Shown here one piece after another: positions 53,700 to 64,000 of a stretch of 64,000 bases of DNA (positions are counted from its first letter, which is position 1; every line of letters starts with the position of its first letter). The translations under genes and the position numbers were made by a program. Location of the stretch: the NCBI GenBank assembly GCA_037976565.1, contig CP137679.1, forward strand, positions 4,803,710 through 4,867,709, written 5' to 3'. Source of the stretch: Mesocentrotus franciscanus (Eukaryota > Echinodermata > Echinoidea > Camarodonta > Strongylocentrotidae). The notes below the pieces were generated by a model, which ran no database searches, was not told the DNA's origin, and saw only the letters and a program-made list of their open reading frames with translations.

Positions 53700-56600
53700 A
53701 CAATACATGTAAGTACAATCTGGCCCACTAGAGGCAAATTATTCAAAAACTGGACTTACAACTAAATAAGTAATTCATCTTGATTCTAAATCAGTAGGCT
53801 AATTTTACATTGCATAAAAACAATTTGAAACAGCATCATTTTTATTAAACAACCATTTATACTTCTGGGAAAACCCTTTAAAAAAAGGTTGTTGTTTGAT
53901 AATTCTGTTTTTGTTTTTTGTTGTTATTTTTTTGTGGGATGTGCACAGCATTAGAGAGCGAGCATTGAATATACTCTACACTGCAAAAACCTTTGGCATT
54001 TAGAAGAAAACATACTACAGTCTACAGAGGTAAGTTTTTATTCAGGTTTTTTGTTGTGTTAATGGGTAGTTGCCTAGCAACTTTTTTTTTTTTAAGTGTG
54101 TTTGCTTGCAACTTGTAAATGCCCCTATCATGATACTCGTAATTATTGCTCAAGCCTGGTATGAAAATGAACTGATGTGGTATTCTGAAAACACATTAAT
54201 GTAAACACTAAAGGCAAAGTATTCAACGACTGGCATTGATTTGTTTGATTTACTACAAAGTATTATACTACAGGGGTGTATATGTGTAAATTATTGCTCA
54301 AACCTGGTATGATAACAGGCAAGTTGAAGTGAGGCAACTGGTCTTGTATTCCGAAAACTATGTTACATGTGTACATGTACATGTACATGTATCTTTTATT
54401 TACACAACTGTAGTACTTGTATCTTAATCAAACTACATTTGATCATTTCCTGAACGTATAAGATTATTTTAAGACTTTTATTTGTTTTAATACATACATG
54501 TACACATGTACTTGTACAGAGCTACATGTACAATGTATATGTATACATGTAGCTTTGAGGAAGTTCCAACAACAATAATGTCCATGTACATGTACAGGTG
54601 TATGTAATATGAAACTGATACGGAGCAGTTCTAGTCACGAGGTTCCTTTTCATCTACAATGATACATATACAGTGTCATACACATGTTTATGTAAATAGT
54701 TAAATACTGTCAAATTACAAATAAGATGACTTTTGAAGGGATAAATCTAAATCTACATGTACTGTGCTAAAATGAGGAACAATTCACTTCCAGCAATTAA
54801 TAAAATCAATAGACCAACTGAACATGTGCTTTTGACAAGTTACATGTACATGTACATCATGTCTTATAAATCTCTCTCAGATCTTATCATTCTTCATTAC
54901 ATGTACAGTAGTTCTCTATTGGTTTTTCTTTCTGACTTAAGTTTCTGTGAAAGACAAAATCTGTGCAAAGTGTGCAGAACACATCACTTTTCGCTAAGTA
55001 CTGTAATCTAGAGAGCATCTTGTAATACCACATTGCTATTTTCATCAATGCCAAAGGCCTTTCAAAACCTACAGTGTAAAGTATATTTAAACAAAAGTAT
55101 ACCTCAAACCAGAACTGTTTTCATCAAGGTTAGATCACTTCATTGGGGAAATCTTCGAAAAATAATGATATCCCACACAAAAAGTAAATAGCGGGTTAGT
55201 GACAAATTTGAACAAAACACATCCCTTCACACTACAATAAACTGCAATAAAATGACAGCGTCTTTGTGGAAGCATTACCAGATTATTGTTGTTTTTCATC
55301 TACTGTATGTAGGCCAAAGCTTTTCAGACAGGGCATCTTTCAAAAAAATACCAATAAAGTCTGATTGTGACGTTTACAGGGTTGAAGGTTGGTTGCCATG
55401 GCAATGATGCTCAGCCGCCCATGCAGTTGCCCCATGCCGTGATTTGTGGGATCTTTGGGTACTTTTTTTCTTCAACTGTCAGACCACATGTTGTTATGAT
55501 GATCTAAAGTCACATTCAACTCTTCTTCTTCTTCTACATTTTCAGTTTTGATTAGTATTTCTGTTAAATGCTTACAACTCTTGCAGAAAAGTTGTGTCTG
55601 GACACAATTTTCTTATTGTACGACCGACCATATGCAGGTGCATACACATTGGGTCATTGGTCTACAACTACATGTACAGTGCATACTACTAATTATAATT
55701 CAGTGGTAATATTACTCTGAAGATGTTATTTAAGGATTTTACTCATGAATGCAAAAGTGAGTGAGAAATGTACAAATATAGGCCTACAAAGTACCGGTAG
55801 CCAATATTTATCCAATCCTATGTATCCAATTGTAATTCATCATGAGTTGTATTGTTTGACAAATAATATAAAGTCCTCTGCCAACAGCACTTTAACACAC
55901 AACAATCAATCATCAATTCCCTTGATGCAATTGGATCTTGATCAATAATGCTACATGCTCCCTGTTACTGGATACTTTGCATGACAAAGGCAATAAATCA
56001 TGTTCAACTCTAATAGATACAGTATATACATGTATCTCATACTGTAGATGGGTTTAATACCAATATTATCCTAAATAAAAGATCTAATTTAGTCCTCTTC
56101 AAAATATCAACCTAAAATGGAATTTATTGAAATTCAATTTGCATTTAGTAATGAAATTACATAAATGTGCAGTGTACATGTACATTGTACATGTATAAAT
56201 GTAAAGGACAGAGAAGTTAATTTGCATCTACATGTAAGGCCAATTTGTCAATAAAAAATAATAAAAAATGTACAACACAATATATATCCAGAGGCATACC
56301 GTACACGTACATTTCACCAGTACCGGTACTCTTTTTTTCTTTTTCTCTTTTTGAAGTTTACATTAAAAAAGTTCAACCCATACTTGTACAGTTGTACAAG
56401 TTCAAATTATTTTAAAGGTCTTTAAATATGGACTCTTTAAATAAATCACCTTTTCTCCTCAAATTGGCACTACTGTACCGGGGTAGTTATTTTTATTTTC
56501 AAATCCTGCAAAGTTCCCAAAATAAAAATGTATTCAGTATGAAAATTGAAATGAACCAATGACAATAATTATGAATGAAAATTACTAAATCAAAAAATCA

Positions 56601-57270
56601 AAAATCAAATTTCTATGCAAAAATAGTGATGTAAATTTCACACTGCTTTGCCAAATTGGAGATTGTAATGATCGCATACAGGTGTACAATCAAATCGTTT
56701 TTATTTATGAACAGCACACTGTACACTGTATTTTCTGTGATTTGTTGCTCTTTCCCAGTTTCTCCTCATATATACCAAGTTTAATTCTTAAAATTCTAGA
56801 ACATCACTTTAAACAGGAGATGACACTGAACTGTTATAATGGGTTGATTAGAATGCTGAATTAGCCTACACCTGTACAGTGTACATGTGGGCTACACATA
56901 CTGTAATTCACCATGGCAAGTACAGTATTTCATTTTTCTTCAGCATGAAAATTGTAAGTACATGTAGTCATGTATCCTTACTGAATTATTGTTTTCTATT
57001 ACCTGTATATAATGTACCCTGTATGTAAAAAGGTAGGCTAGACCCCATAATAGGCCCCAAGCAAACTTGAACCCTGTCAGGGCCTGTCTGTTCCATGCAA
57101 AGCAACTGACAAACATTTCATTCTTTATGACAGCTGGCTCACATTTCAATCACCAGCAGCCCAGCTCATCTACTGTACATGTACATGTCCGGGTACCTTG
57201 TTGGTTTAAAGGCAGTCAAAGACACCTGGCAAAAGTGACAATTCCCCCAATAAATACATGTACACATGTT
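53700..57270. other. AKNA upstream region, nothing coding
   Basis: Many ACATGTACATGTAC tracts (54366, 54500, 54840, 56170, 57172). No ORF or splice structure worth calling. Confidence 0.35.
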
Positions 57271-57279
57271 TAACCTTAA

Positions 57280-57575
57280 ATAATAATAGTAATAATAATA
57301 ATAATGGTGGCTTCTTATATCTGAGCGCACATGTCTGTCACCTCGTGACGCTCCTGGCGCTGCCCCGATTATTACCCTGGCAAGGCGGCCATTACAGCGC
57401 ACTAGCATTTCAAGGAATTAATTCCTGCCAGGTACCCATTTACAACACCTGGCTTGAGTGTGGCAAATGTAGATCAATGTCTTGCCAAAGGACATTAGTG
57501 CCGCGGCAGGACTCGAACCGCGAATCTTGTGATCGACAGTCCGGTGACGTATCCACTCGACCCCGACACCTCTAT
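57280..57575 (-). mobile_element. tRNA-derived SINE
   Basis: (AAT)n tail, CTTATATCTGAGCGCACATG, TTAGTGCCGCGGCAGGACTC then GAACCGCGAA and TATCCACTCGACCCC. Full-length minus-strand copy. Confidence 0.88.
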
Positions 57576-58213
57576 ATTTTACATACTCAAAAGCAACACA
57601 AACCAAAACATTAACAAAAAAAGGCAAAATAAAACAAAACAATACAAAACAATGTAAACAAATGGTTTAAAAGGGTACAGCGTATTAACAAATACGAAAA
57701 TCGTACCTGGTTGGGGCTTTTCACGACCTCTCCCAAATAAGTTCTTTATAGCTTGAGGTCTATAGATCTCATGATCTACAGAACTGTACATTTCTATATG
57801 ATCTATGATGTTTGTTTTTAAGACTTTCACTCCTTTTGCTCTACGATTCTTTAAAGTGACTCAGTATAGACAGTAACATTGTTGAAGGTTGATGAAAAAA
57901 CTGCGTAATTTTTGTATGAAATGTTAATTTTTATATTCCTTCTACTGTACTACTACTAAAGATACCCTCTAACATGTGCATGTATGCAAAAAATCATGAT
58001 TTTTTTTCTTCTTCAAACCACAAAGATATTTATGGTTTTCTTTAAAGGCGTCACAGTCTGTGCGACACCGGCCTCTACAGGTGTAACAGTAAATTCTCCC
58101 AACCATTTTTTAATTTTCCCAACCGTTTTTCCATGAAAAAAAGACATAAGACAGGCTTTAAAAAATCTTTCAACACTTAAATGTCTGGAATGGTAATAAT
58201 AGTATAGAGCGGA

Positions 58214-58334
58214 GTCGGGCTAACTCGGCCTCGCTGTAAAAACGGTCATTTTTGCAGGTTTAGGGTTAGGGTTAGGTTTAGGGTTAAGGTTAGGGTTAGG
58301 GGACCGTTTTTACAGCGAGGCCGAGTTAGCCCGA
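58214..58334. repeat. Inverted repeat enclosing telomere-like (TTAGGG)n
   Basis: GTCGGGCTAACTCGGCCTCG with CTGTAAAAACGGTC (58214-58247) and its inverse (58302-58334) flank about 45 bp of TTAGGG/TTTAGGG/TTAAGG units at 58256-58301. Confidence 0.88.
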
Positions 58335-59738
58335 AGGCCGAGTTAGCCCGGATTCTCGTCAGAGCCAATTCATTGCTTTGTGACGATTTACATTCACGTA
58401 AAATGTAATTAAATTGTAATAATATAGTTGGCAGAATTAAGGAATCGATCAGATAAGTTTTTCCCAATTTTTATAATTAATGATGATCTGTTTTCACTCA
58501 GATTTTCAGATTATCTTTAATTTTACATCTAGCATTGAAGTCACTACCGGTACCTTAGGCTTAGCACCATTTTCTCTCATCTGAATAATATACAAAGTCC
58601 CTTTAAAGTTTACACAATGTTTCTTTTATAACCGACTTTCATATAAATTCTGCTAAGTCTGAACAGGCTTTCAGTTTTAAACCTGTCTATTACTTAATAA
58701 TTAGTATTAACAATCACTGTCACGAACTGTGATGCTCAGCTATAAAAATACAGTATTAATTACGTTTCGCTATATTATCTATTAGTGACAGTGGTACTAT
58801 CCTCGGTATAAATTGCTTCATTATATAAATTGTATAAATTGCTTCATTATACGGAGAGAGGCTTTAAACTAACGTCCTACTCCTAACGTAATGAACTGAT
58901 CGCAACTAATATTCAACCACTTCATCCCTTCCTTCCTAATGTATTCTTTAAAATAACAAGCTGCATAATAATACAGAAAATAACTATATACTAACAATTT
59001 ACTGACATTGTTAATTTCATAAACACAACGCCGCTAGGCTATCGTCGATCCAACAGAGCAAAAGTACTAAAAATAAGAGAGGACCAGTAACTACGCCCTC
59101 TCACACTGCCTGGCGAAAATCATCCAATGACGATGGAAACGCCATTAATCTCAAGAACAACAACAACAACTGTCATTTGAAGGAAAAATATATATCACAG
59201 TGGTAAGATTTTGACTTTACCAGTTCATGAAAAGTGAGGGAGATAAACATGTAACTTCAACTTCAAGTTGATCTCTTATTTTCTAGTTATAGACCTATCT
59301 TGACTCTTGACTTCTTAGTTCTTGTATTTGTAATTGTATCGAAATGGAGTCGGGCTAACTCGGGAGTCTGACCAAAAAGATACAAAAACACTGATAAATA
59401 GCAACCATTCATGTACTACTAACAGTTAGTTTGTGCTACCTGATTCATTTATTTCGTTAAACAAAACCCTAAGTAAATTCAAACGTTAAAAAAGTGTCCG
59501 GGCACACACTTTGCATTTGTAATGTATTCAACCCCCACATCCTACCACTGCCTTACACACAAGCACTGGCCACAGACGCCCTAACTCTGGCTGCAATGAG
59601 ATGCTTAGACCGCTCCTGATTAGCAGCTGCTCGACCAACGGGCAGTGGCGTTATTTACGATAAATCATATGGACTCTTTGTTTAAAAACTGGCCTTCAAA
59701 AAAACGTTTCAATACAGTGACAAACTAATGAGACTTAC

Positions 59739-60100
59739 CTTCAAATTCCTAATATCACATCATAAATCCATTGCCCCAGTGAGATAAGATAAAACATTAC
59801 AATCCGAATATATTTTCAAATCTGCTGGAAAGCCTGTGTACATGTAGGCTGTCTGTCGGCTGTAGCTGTGTGCATAACGCCATTCCATAACAACGCGGCA
59901 TATTTAGCGCATGCATGCAGACTAGACAAATCTTGATCAAATGCGCTGCATGCACGCTTAACGCTTTGATATGATTGACGGGTAAGCTCGAGGGGTGCCC
60001 GTGGTGGTGCCGGTGTCGGCGAGGGTGGGGGAGGGGGCGCCAAATGCGCTGGTTTGTAATTTGTCGAGCGGTGGTTCCGGATCAACAAGGGAGCCATAGA
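59739..60100 (-). other. Candidate non-coding first exon of AKNA
   Basis: The minus strand carries a TATA-like run (60127-60111), then a CpG-containing stretch, then a strong donor TTTGAAG|GTAAGTCTC at 59739/59738. No other minus-strand gene is visible between here and the AKNA start exon, whose acceptor needs an upstream partner about 13 kb away. It contains an open frame of about 93 codons (MAPLLIRNHRS...), rich in Pro, that resembles no protein I recognise. Assignment to AKNA is inference. Confidence 0.3.
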
Positions 60101-60110
60101 GGACAATTAT

Positions 60111-60127
60111 CTTTTATATATATATAT
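60111..60127 (-). promoter_or_regulatory. TATA-like element upstream of candidate first exon
   Basis: TATATATATAAAAG on the minus strand, about 30 bp before GC-richer sequence. It could equally be a short AT microsatellite. Confidence 0.25.
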
Positions 60128-60354
60128 CGGTCACTTTTATGGCAACTGACCCCCGAAGAACAAGAAGAAGAGGGGATCGAGGCTAGAATGAAATGAGAAT
60201 TTAAAAAAAAAAAAAGGGGGTACCAGTATGAAATGAGAATTATAAAAAAGGACCACCGATAAAGAGGAAGGGTACATATGTTGGAGAGGGTCCTATCAAC
60301 TTTTTGTCACCCTTTCCACCACTATCTTTTTTACTCTCGTCTCTCTCGAGTCCG

Positions 60355-60392
60355 TCTCTCCCCCTCTCTCTCTCTCTCTCTCTCTCTCTCCC
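60355..60392. repeat. (CT)n microsatellite
   Basis: CTCTCTCT run within a pyrimidine-rich stretch. Confidence 0.93.
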
Positions 60393-60714
60393 GCGGGGAG
60401 GGGTTTGCAATTATCCCCAGAGCAGTTTTAAAATACGAATATTTGGACAACTGTCAATTTTGGCCGGCAGGTGCCCTAATATGTGATTTGATAACAATAA
60501 AGAATACCCCCCTCCCTACCGGTGTATTTTTACCTCGCAATGTTTAGAAAATGGAACTTAATGATGATGTTCAGGAACTGGAGCGACGTTATAGCCCCTT
60601 ACCGAAACTGTACATGGAAGGTAAACGCCTATAAACATGGAGCGATTTCTTTTCATTTGTGAAGGTAGCCTCTACCGGATCCCGACCCCGAAATATTGCA
60701 TTTTGGAGTCTAGT

Positions 60715-62363
60715 CAGAGGCGGGCCTCCCGGAGGGCAGGGGGGGGGGGCACAGTGCCCCCACTTTTTCAAATACCCCGAAGTGCCCCTTTTTATATAGG
60801 AAAAGTGCCCATATTACTTTGTAAAAGTGCCCCTTCCCCTTTTCTCCTCTGATAAGTGTCCCTTTTTTTGTTTACACGTGCCCCTTTTCCTTCGACCAAT
60901 TCCTATTTTCCTTTGCAATAAGTGTCCATTTTCCATTCTCAAAAGTGCCCTTTTCAGGTACGAGAAGTGCCCCTTTTCATTTTTGATAAGTGCCGCTCCA
61001 CCTTCACCTCTGATAATTGCTCTATTAAAATCTGAGAGATGCCCCTTTTAATTTCTTATAAGTGCCCCTTTTCCTTATGATAAGTGCAATTTGATAAAAA
61101 GAGCCCCTTCCCCTTCTCATAAATGCTCTTTTTATTCTCATTAGAGCTCCTTTTCATCTCTAGTAAATGACCCTTTTCAGGTACGAGAAGTTAATCCTTT
61201 TCACTTCAGATTAGTGCTCTCTTTACCTCCGATAATTGCCCCTATTCAAATCTGAGAGATACTCGTGTTATTTTGACACGTGCACCTTTTCCTTTCTAAT
61301 AAATGCTCTTTTTCCTTATAAGTGCCCCTTCACTTTCTCATAATTACCCCTTTTCATCTCTGATAAGTACCCCGTTTATTTTAACATATGCCTCTTTTAA
61401 TAAGAGCCACGTCCCCCTTCTCTTAAAAAGGCCCCTTTCACCTTTGATAAATGCTACTATAAAAATCTGATCGGTGCCCCCTTTCTTTTAACAAATGCAC
61501 ATTTTCCTTTATTATAGGTGCCCTTTTTTCATTCTCATAAGTGCCCTTTTTCATATTTGGTCAGTGCCCCTTTTCACCTCTGATAATTTCCCTTTTAACA
61601 ATGATACGTACCCGTTTTCCTTTCTAATAAGGGACCTATCGACTTTTCATAAGTGCCCCTTTGCACCATTGGTAAATACCCCTATCAAAATCTGATGGGT
61701 GCTCCTTTTCCGTCAACAAATGCCCATTTCCCATTCTCATAAGTGAATTAAGTGCCCTTTTTCATCTCTGGTGAGTGCCTCTTTTCAGGTAGTGTAAGAA
61801 GTGCCCCATTTTCACCTCTGACAATTACCCTTTGTACTTTGACACGTGCTCCTTTTCTTTTCTAATAAGTGTCTTTATCATTTTCGATAAGTGTGTCCTT
61901 TCCTCTCATCATTAAACGTGCCCCTAATTTAAAGCGACTAAGAGCAATTTCCCCTAAAGCTCGCTCGCTCGCATTTATATATGATAAGGTCTTTTCAGTC
62001 TATCGTTATGAGAATGTGCTTATAACCCCATCAGGATTGGGTTTTTTCCTCTTTATAAGATTTAATTTTTCGCACTGCGACCGACTTCACAAATCTTTTT
62101 TTATTTTCTCGCTCACAAATGAATATTCAGACCATCACACCAGCTGCAAAGTATGATGCACAAGCAATATCTTGTATATGCCTAATGTATAAAGAGAAAC
62201 AAATATTTAAATCGTCCCTGATAATGTAGGGGTATATACCAATGTCTAAAAAAATGGTGTATTTTCGCTTTGAGATTGTAGGTGCCTTTGTAGGTGCCTT
62301 TTCCCAGAAAGTGCCCTTTTTCTTGGTGCTCCCCCCACTTTGGAAGTAGCTCCGCCGCCCCTG
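60715..62363. mobile_element. hAT-like element with a large internal tandem array
   Basis: The left end CAGAGGCGGGCC and right end GCTCCGCCGCCCCTG form imperfect terminal repeats. AGTCTAGT / ATTCTAGT next to them match 7 of 8 as target duplication. The first ~1,250 bp is a degenerate array of about 50 units built on AAGTGCCCCTTTTC and TCTGATAA (20-35 bp each). No transposase. Confidence 0.75.
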
Positions 62364-62610
62364 ATTCTAGTAGTAATAGCAAGTAATGCCCGTGGTAAAT
62401 AATTATTGCTGAACATTTTCGAGGTCACGTGGTGACTGAGCGAAAATTACACCAATTCTATATTATACCGTCTTTCTTCTAGCTCCTCAGAAGTTTAGGC
62501 AATGTTAATTCATAAAAAGGTGCGTTTGAGAACTACCGGTAATTGTTTCCACATTTCGAAAGAGCGGGGGGCAACACCTTAACTACTTAACATTTCCAGG
62601 GAGACCGGGC

Positions 62611-62915
62611 CAGGGGCGGATCCAGCCGGCGGCAAGGGAGGGGGCCAGAGAGGGGGCCCAATTCGTGAAAAAATATTTAGCGGCGATCAGCCAGCCGGTG
62701 AATAAGCAGGGGGGTAGTGAGCACTCCCCCAATTCGTGAGAAAATATTTAGCGGCGTCTCAGCCGGCCGGTAAATAAGCGGCGGGGGAGGGGGTAGTGAG
62801 CACTAATTTTTTTAAAATCAACATCAACCCCGGGTCCCGTCTTCTTTTTTAACAAAAAGGGTGTTTCTACCTGTTTTTTTGGCCAGGGGAGAGGGCCCTC
62901 CTGGATCCGCCACTG
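62611..62915. mobile_element. hAT-like miniature element, 305 bp
   Basis: Ends CAGGGGCGGATCCAGCCGGC / CTGGATCCGCCACTG; perfect 8-bp duplication GACCGGGC at 62603-62610 and 62916-62923. Contains two copies of a segment with AATTCGTGA and TATTTAGCGGCG. Same family as 19958. Confidence 0.9.
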
Positions 62916-63194
62916 GACCGGGCATCCCAGATCCCCCTGGCCATCTCCCCTTGAATCACTGACACCGCGATTCGTTCACAGGAATAATAATTTGCATTCT
63001 CTAGCTTTTTTTTTGTGTTACGTGGTATTTTATTTCCATCATATTCACGGGTGTTATAAATAAATATTTGATAAACATTCAACAAAGATTGATAATTACA
63101 TACTATAATTGAAAGCTACATAACATACGACTCATTTGAAAAATTCAACTTAATTATAGCCTAGTGTGTTTTAAGATATCACTTCAAATTGACA

Positions 63195-63290
63195 TATTGA
63201 ATAATAATAATAATAATATTCTGCTTTTATATAGCGCTTAATACATCTACGATCGGATGTCTCTAAGCGCTTTACATATACTATAACATG
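63195..63290 (-). mobile_element. SINE/LINE tail fragment
   Basis: (AAT)n followed by TTTATATAGCGCTTAATACA and TAAGCGCTTTACAT; only the 3' tail is present. Confidence 0.6.
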
Positions 63291-63708
63291 AGAAAATACA
63301 CACCTTGAGCATCTAACAACCATGAATTGGAACCCTGTTATACAAAGCCAAACAATTTTTTTTACGTGGTATTTAGCTGCTGCAACTGTACACAATCGAT
63401 ATGCCGATCACTGTTTACAGATACAATCTTTAAAAATTGAACGCTCTGATCGAAATGTGAAGTAATATCAGGGAGAAGAATTCTGTTAGGCGAGCGAAGC
63501 AACCGAGAGAGAAGATATATTCTATCTTAAAGTACAAGTCCACTCCACTGAAAAGTTGAGCTGATTAGATAGACAAAAATCTAAAAAGCCCAAATATAAC
63601 TTGGTTTTGGAAAATGGTGCTCAGATTTATTTTTAATAATTTTTTTTAATGAGCAAAAAACAAGTTAATGATCGAGTCGGTTGTGACGTAGGGTCCTCAC
63701 AAGACAGA

Positions 63709-63870
63709 TTCGTAATGTAACCAAATTTAATGCATACGTCTTTGTGAAGTGCCTCGATACAAACTATTTCATTCACCTGATAAGAATAATGAAACACTAT
63801 TATTCTTATCAGGTGAATGAAATAGTTTGTATAGAGGCACTTCACAAATACGTATGCATTACATTACGAA
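63709..63870. repeat. Near-perfect hairpin, 32-bp exact inner stem
   Basis: Inner arms 63759-63790 and 63799-63830 are exact inverses around the loop GAAACACT; pairing continues outward with a few mismatches to TTCGTAATG / CATTACGAA. It could be a fold-back element or, if transcribed, a hairpin RNA. Confidence 0.88.
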
Positions 63871-63912
63871 AATAGCCTATTGTCAGGGTGTCTGGTCAGG
63901 TCGCCCCCCAGC

Positions 63913-63988
63913 CGGTCGCCTCCTATACACAGTCGCCTCCTATACACAGTCGCCTCCTATACACAGTCGCCTCCTATACGCAGTCGCC
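63913..63988. repeat. 18-bp minisatellite at window end
   Basis: CAGTCGCCTCCTATACAC repeated about four times, flanked by shorter GTCGCCCCC variants. Confidence 0.92.
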
Positions 63989-64000
63989 CCCAAATTTTGT

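Noticed and set aside
59816..60106. Pro-rich 93-codon ORF as a protein gene
   Set aside because: No recognised similarity, no supporting splice structure of its own; better explained as part of a possible 5' leader.

Overview
This 64 kb window is eukaryotic nuclear DNA, AT-rich, intron-dominated and dense in short interspersed repeats. tRNA-derived SINEs with a GCGCTATATAA...(TTA)n tail, hAT-type miniature elements, long fold-back elements and many TACATG runs, together with two vertebrate-like genes, point to a marine invertebrate deuterostome, most likely a sea urchin. The organism is inferred; no species-diagnostic sequence was identified.

Two protein genes could be rebuilt exon by exon, both on the minus strand and arranged head to tail. 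The first is an AKNA homologue: 13 coding exons from the ATG at 46494 to the stop at 30876, with every intron phase compatible and a predicted protein of 1,631 aa. It contains the AENTIDSLRLGARVNL motif, the AKNA-family domain ending in FDPEKLVEGELFQLGMRLEDL, and a short C-terminal helical exon that resembles the vertebrate AKNA C-terminus. The second is a microsomal glutathione S-transferase 1 (MAPEG family) gene: three coding exons at 18737-18624, 5083-5001 and 4637-4388, predicted 148 aa. Its 13.5 kb first intron is packed with repeats.

Layout. 1-2.9 kb: 42-bp minisatellite. 3.46-4.05 kb: short copy of a 140-bp satellite-bearing element. 4.4-18.7 kb: MGST1, with intron 1 holding a SINE, two ATGGT-rich minisatellites, a complete hAT-like element, a possible plus-strand spliced transcript, a 443-bp fold-back element, a ten-unit 140-bp array carrying perfect DR1 nuclear-receptor half-site repeats, and a 153-bp tandem array. 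18.7-30 kb: intergenic, with a dead LINE reverse transcriptase interrupted by a hAT miniature element, a duplicated repeat block and microsatellites. 30-46.5 kb: AKNA, with decayed copies of its last exon lined up in its 3' flank and a decayed partial copy of exon 9 in intron 9. 46.5-60.1 kb: AKNA upstream region, or a long 5' UTR intron, holding a LINE 3' end, fold-back elements, a SINE and an interstitial telomere-like tract, ending in a possible TATA-containing promoter and non-coding first exon. 60.1-64 kb: hAT-like elements, one with a large internal tandem array, and a perfect hairpin.

The least ordinary signals are the serial duplication of AKNA's terminal exon with a decay gradient, splice sites in AKNA that create built-in alternatives (GTAAGT overlapping a stop; CAG immediately followed by GTAAGT), and the DR1 array inside the MGST1 first intron. 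No operon-like or bacterial features, CRISPR arrays, rRNA or genuine tRNA genes were seen.
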